Made by a program: the position numbers and the translations under genes. From Alphaproteobacteria bacterium (GTDB lineage: Bacteria; Pseudomonadota; Alphaproteobacteria; Rickettsiales; VGDC01), in the NCBI GenBank assembly GCA_016869895.1, contig VGDC01000128.1, positions 1 through 6,226 on the forward strand: a stretch of 6,226 nucleotides of DNA. The letters are read 5' to 3'. The notes beneath the pieces are model-generated. The model had not been told where the DNA came from and did not search any database. It worked only from the letters and a program-made list of their open reading frames with translations. Shown here piece by piece: positions 5,740 to 6,226 of the stretch (the first letter of the stretch is position 1; each line of letters opens with the position of its first letter).

Positions 5740-6226
5740 GCGTTTCTGAAGCCTATCAGCCCATCGATTTGCGAGATGTAAACCAGTATCCCAAATTTTA
5801 TTTCGCGGGGTTCGGCAGAAGGCTGAGTGCTTTCATCATCGATTTTGCCATTTATCTTCTGATGACCATTGCGGGAATGCATTTTATTGTCGTGACCTTC
5901 ATGGTTCCAAAAATGCAGGGTGGGGCGGTCAACATTACTGATTTTGCAGACCACGTCATGTTCTGGCAATTAGCAGTGACCGCGCTATTCGCTTTATACG
6001 TCATTGTGATGCACAAGCGCCGAGGCGCGACCATCGGAAAAATCATCTGCAAAATCAAGGTTGTTCGCACGGATGGCAAATCCCTCACTTATGGTGACAC
6101 GATGATACGCTATCTTCCCCATCTCATTCTTTTGGTTCTGGCTCTGGTTGTGCCTCCTAATTTCTCTCAAAAGCCCACGAAGGTTGTTACGAGTAAACAG
6201 GTAACATTTTCGTCTTCTGGTGGAAT
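5736..6226 (+). CDS. Second RDD family membrane protein, 3' end outside window
   Basis: The reading frame opens at the ATG at 5736, inside an ATGA overlap with the previous stop, and stays open for 163 codons to the window edge. The first RDD residues R29 and D36 lie in FGRRLSAFIID, at the head of helix 1 (about 33-55). A second helix spans about 76-92. It is followed by the family loop KRRGATIGKIICKIKVVRTDG (split here as KRRGATIGK at 94-102 and KVVRTDG at 108-114), TYGDTMIRYLPH and a third helix at 130-140. The third family aspartate would be beyond the window. An A/G-rich AAAGAAAG (5719-5726) may be a weak ribosome-binding site. It is a paralogue in family terms, but its sequence is clearly different from the first RDD protein, so it is not a recent duplicate. 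The two may form a hetero-oligomer, which is inference only. Confidence 0.85.
   Translation, partial: MSVSEAYQPIDLRDVNQYPKFYFAGFGRRLSAFIIDFAIYLLMTIAGMHFIVVTFMVPKMQGGAVNITDFADHVMFWQLAVTALFALYVIVMHKRRGATIGKIICKIKVVRTDGKSLTYGDTMIRYLPHLILLVLALVVPPNFSQKPTKVVTSKQVTFSSSGG

Noticed and set aside
1..6226. A novel defence, mobile or multi-gene accessory system
   Set aside because: Apart from the small membrane proteins and DUF1285, every gene belongs to a familiar housekeeping or catabolic family. No transposase, integrase, toxin-antitoxin pair, reverse transcriptase, nuclease or repeat array was seen.

Overview
This window looks like ordinary chromosomal DNA from an alphaproteobacterium. The evidence is the cluster of a DUF1285 protein, a small two-helix membrane protein (DUF6111-like) and a CCA-adding enzyme, together with a class I (not class II) lysyl-tRNA synthetase. 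All proteins were identified by recalled family similarity and motif reading, with no database search. I cannot place the organism below class level.

Layout. Positions 1-1877 (+ strand) hold a tightly packed run: the C-terminal part of a DUF1285 protein cut by the window edge, a 95-aa two-helix membrane protein, and cca, whose ATG directly follows the preceding stop codon. Positions 1878-2004 separate two convergent genes and carry most of a roughly 106-base imperfect palindrome (1903-2008). Its right end runs into the stop codon of the next gene. Positions 2005-3378 (- strand) encode a tryptophanase, tnaA. Its active-site residues match tryptophanase rather than tyrosine phenol-lyase at all three discriminating positions checked. 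A 98-base divergent intergenic region (3379-3476) separates tnaA from lysS (3477-5081, +), a class I lysyl-tRNA synthetase. From 5092 to the right edge there are two RDD-family membrane proteins in tandem on the + strand. They overlap by ATGA, and the second is cut by the window edge. No stretch longer than 300 bases lacks a gene.

How the genes relate. cca and lysS both serve tRNA function (3'-end maturation and lysine charging) but lie in separate transcription units split by tnaA. tnaA reads against its neighbours, with no recognisable tryptophan permease and no classical tnaC leader. Its base composition resembles its neighbours, so nothing points to very recent acquisition. The RDD pair is visibly more AT-rich than the DNA before 5082 and may be an accessory or membrane-gene module transcribed through from lysS.

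I found no mobile element with a transposase, no CRISPR array, no RNA gene, no defence system and no convincing undescribed multi-gene system. The most notable items are the long extragenic palindrome abutting the tnaA stop, the lone tryptophanase, and the overlapping RDD pair.
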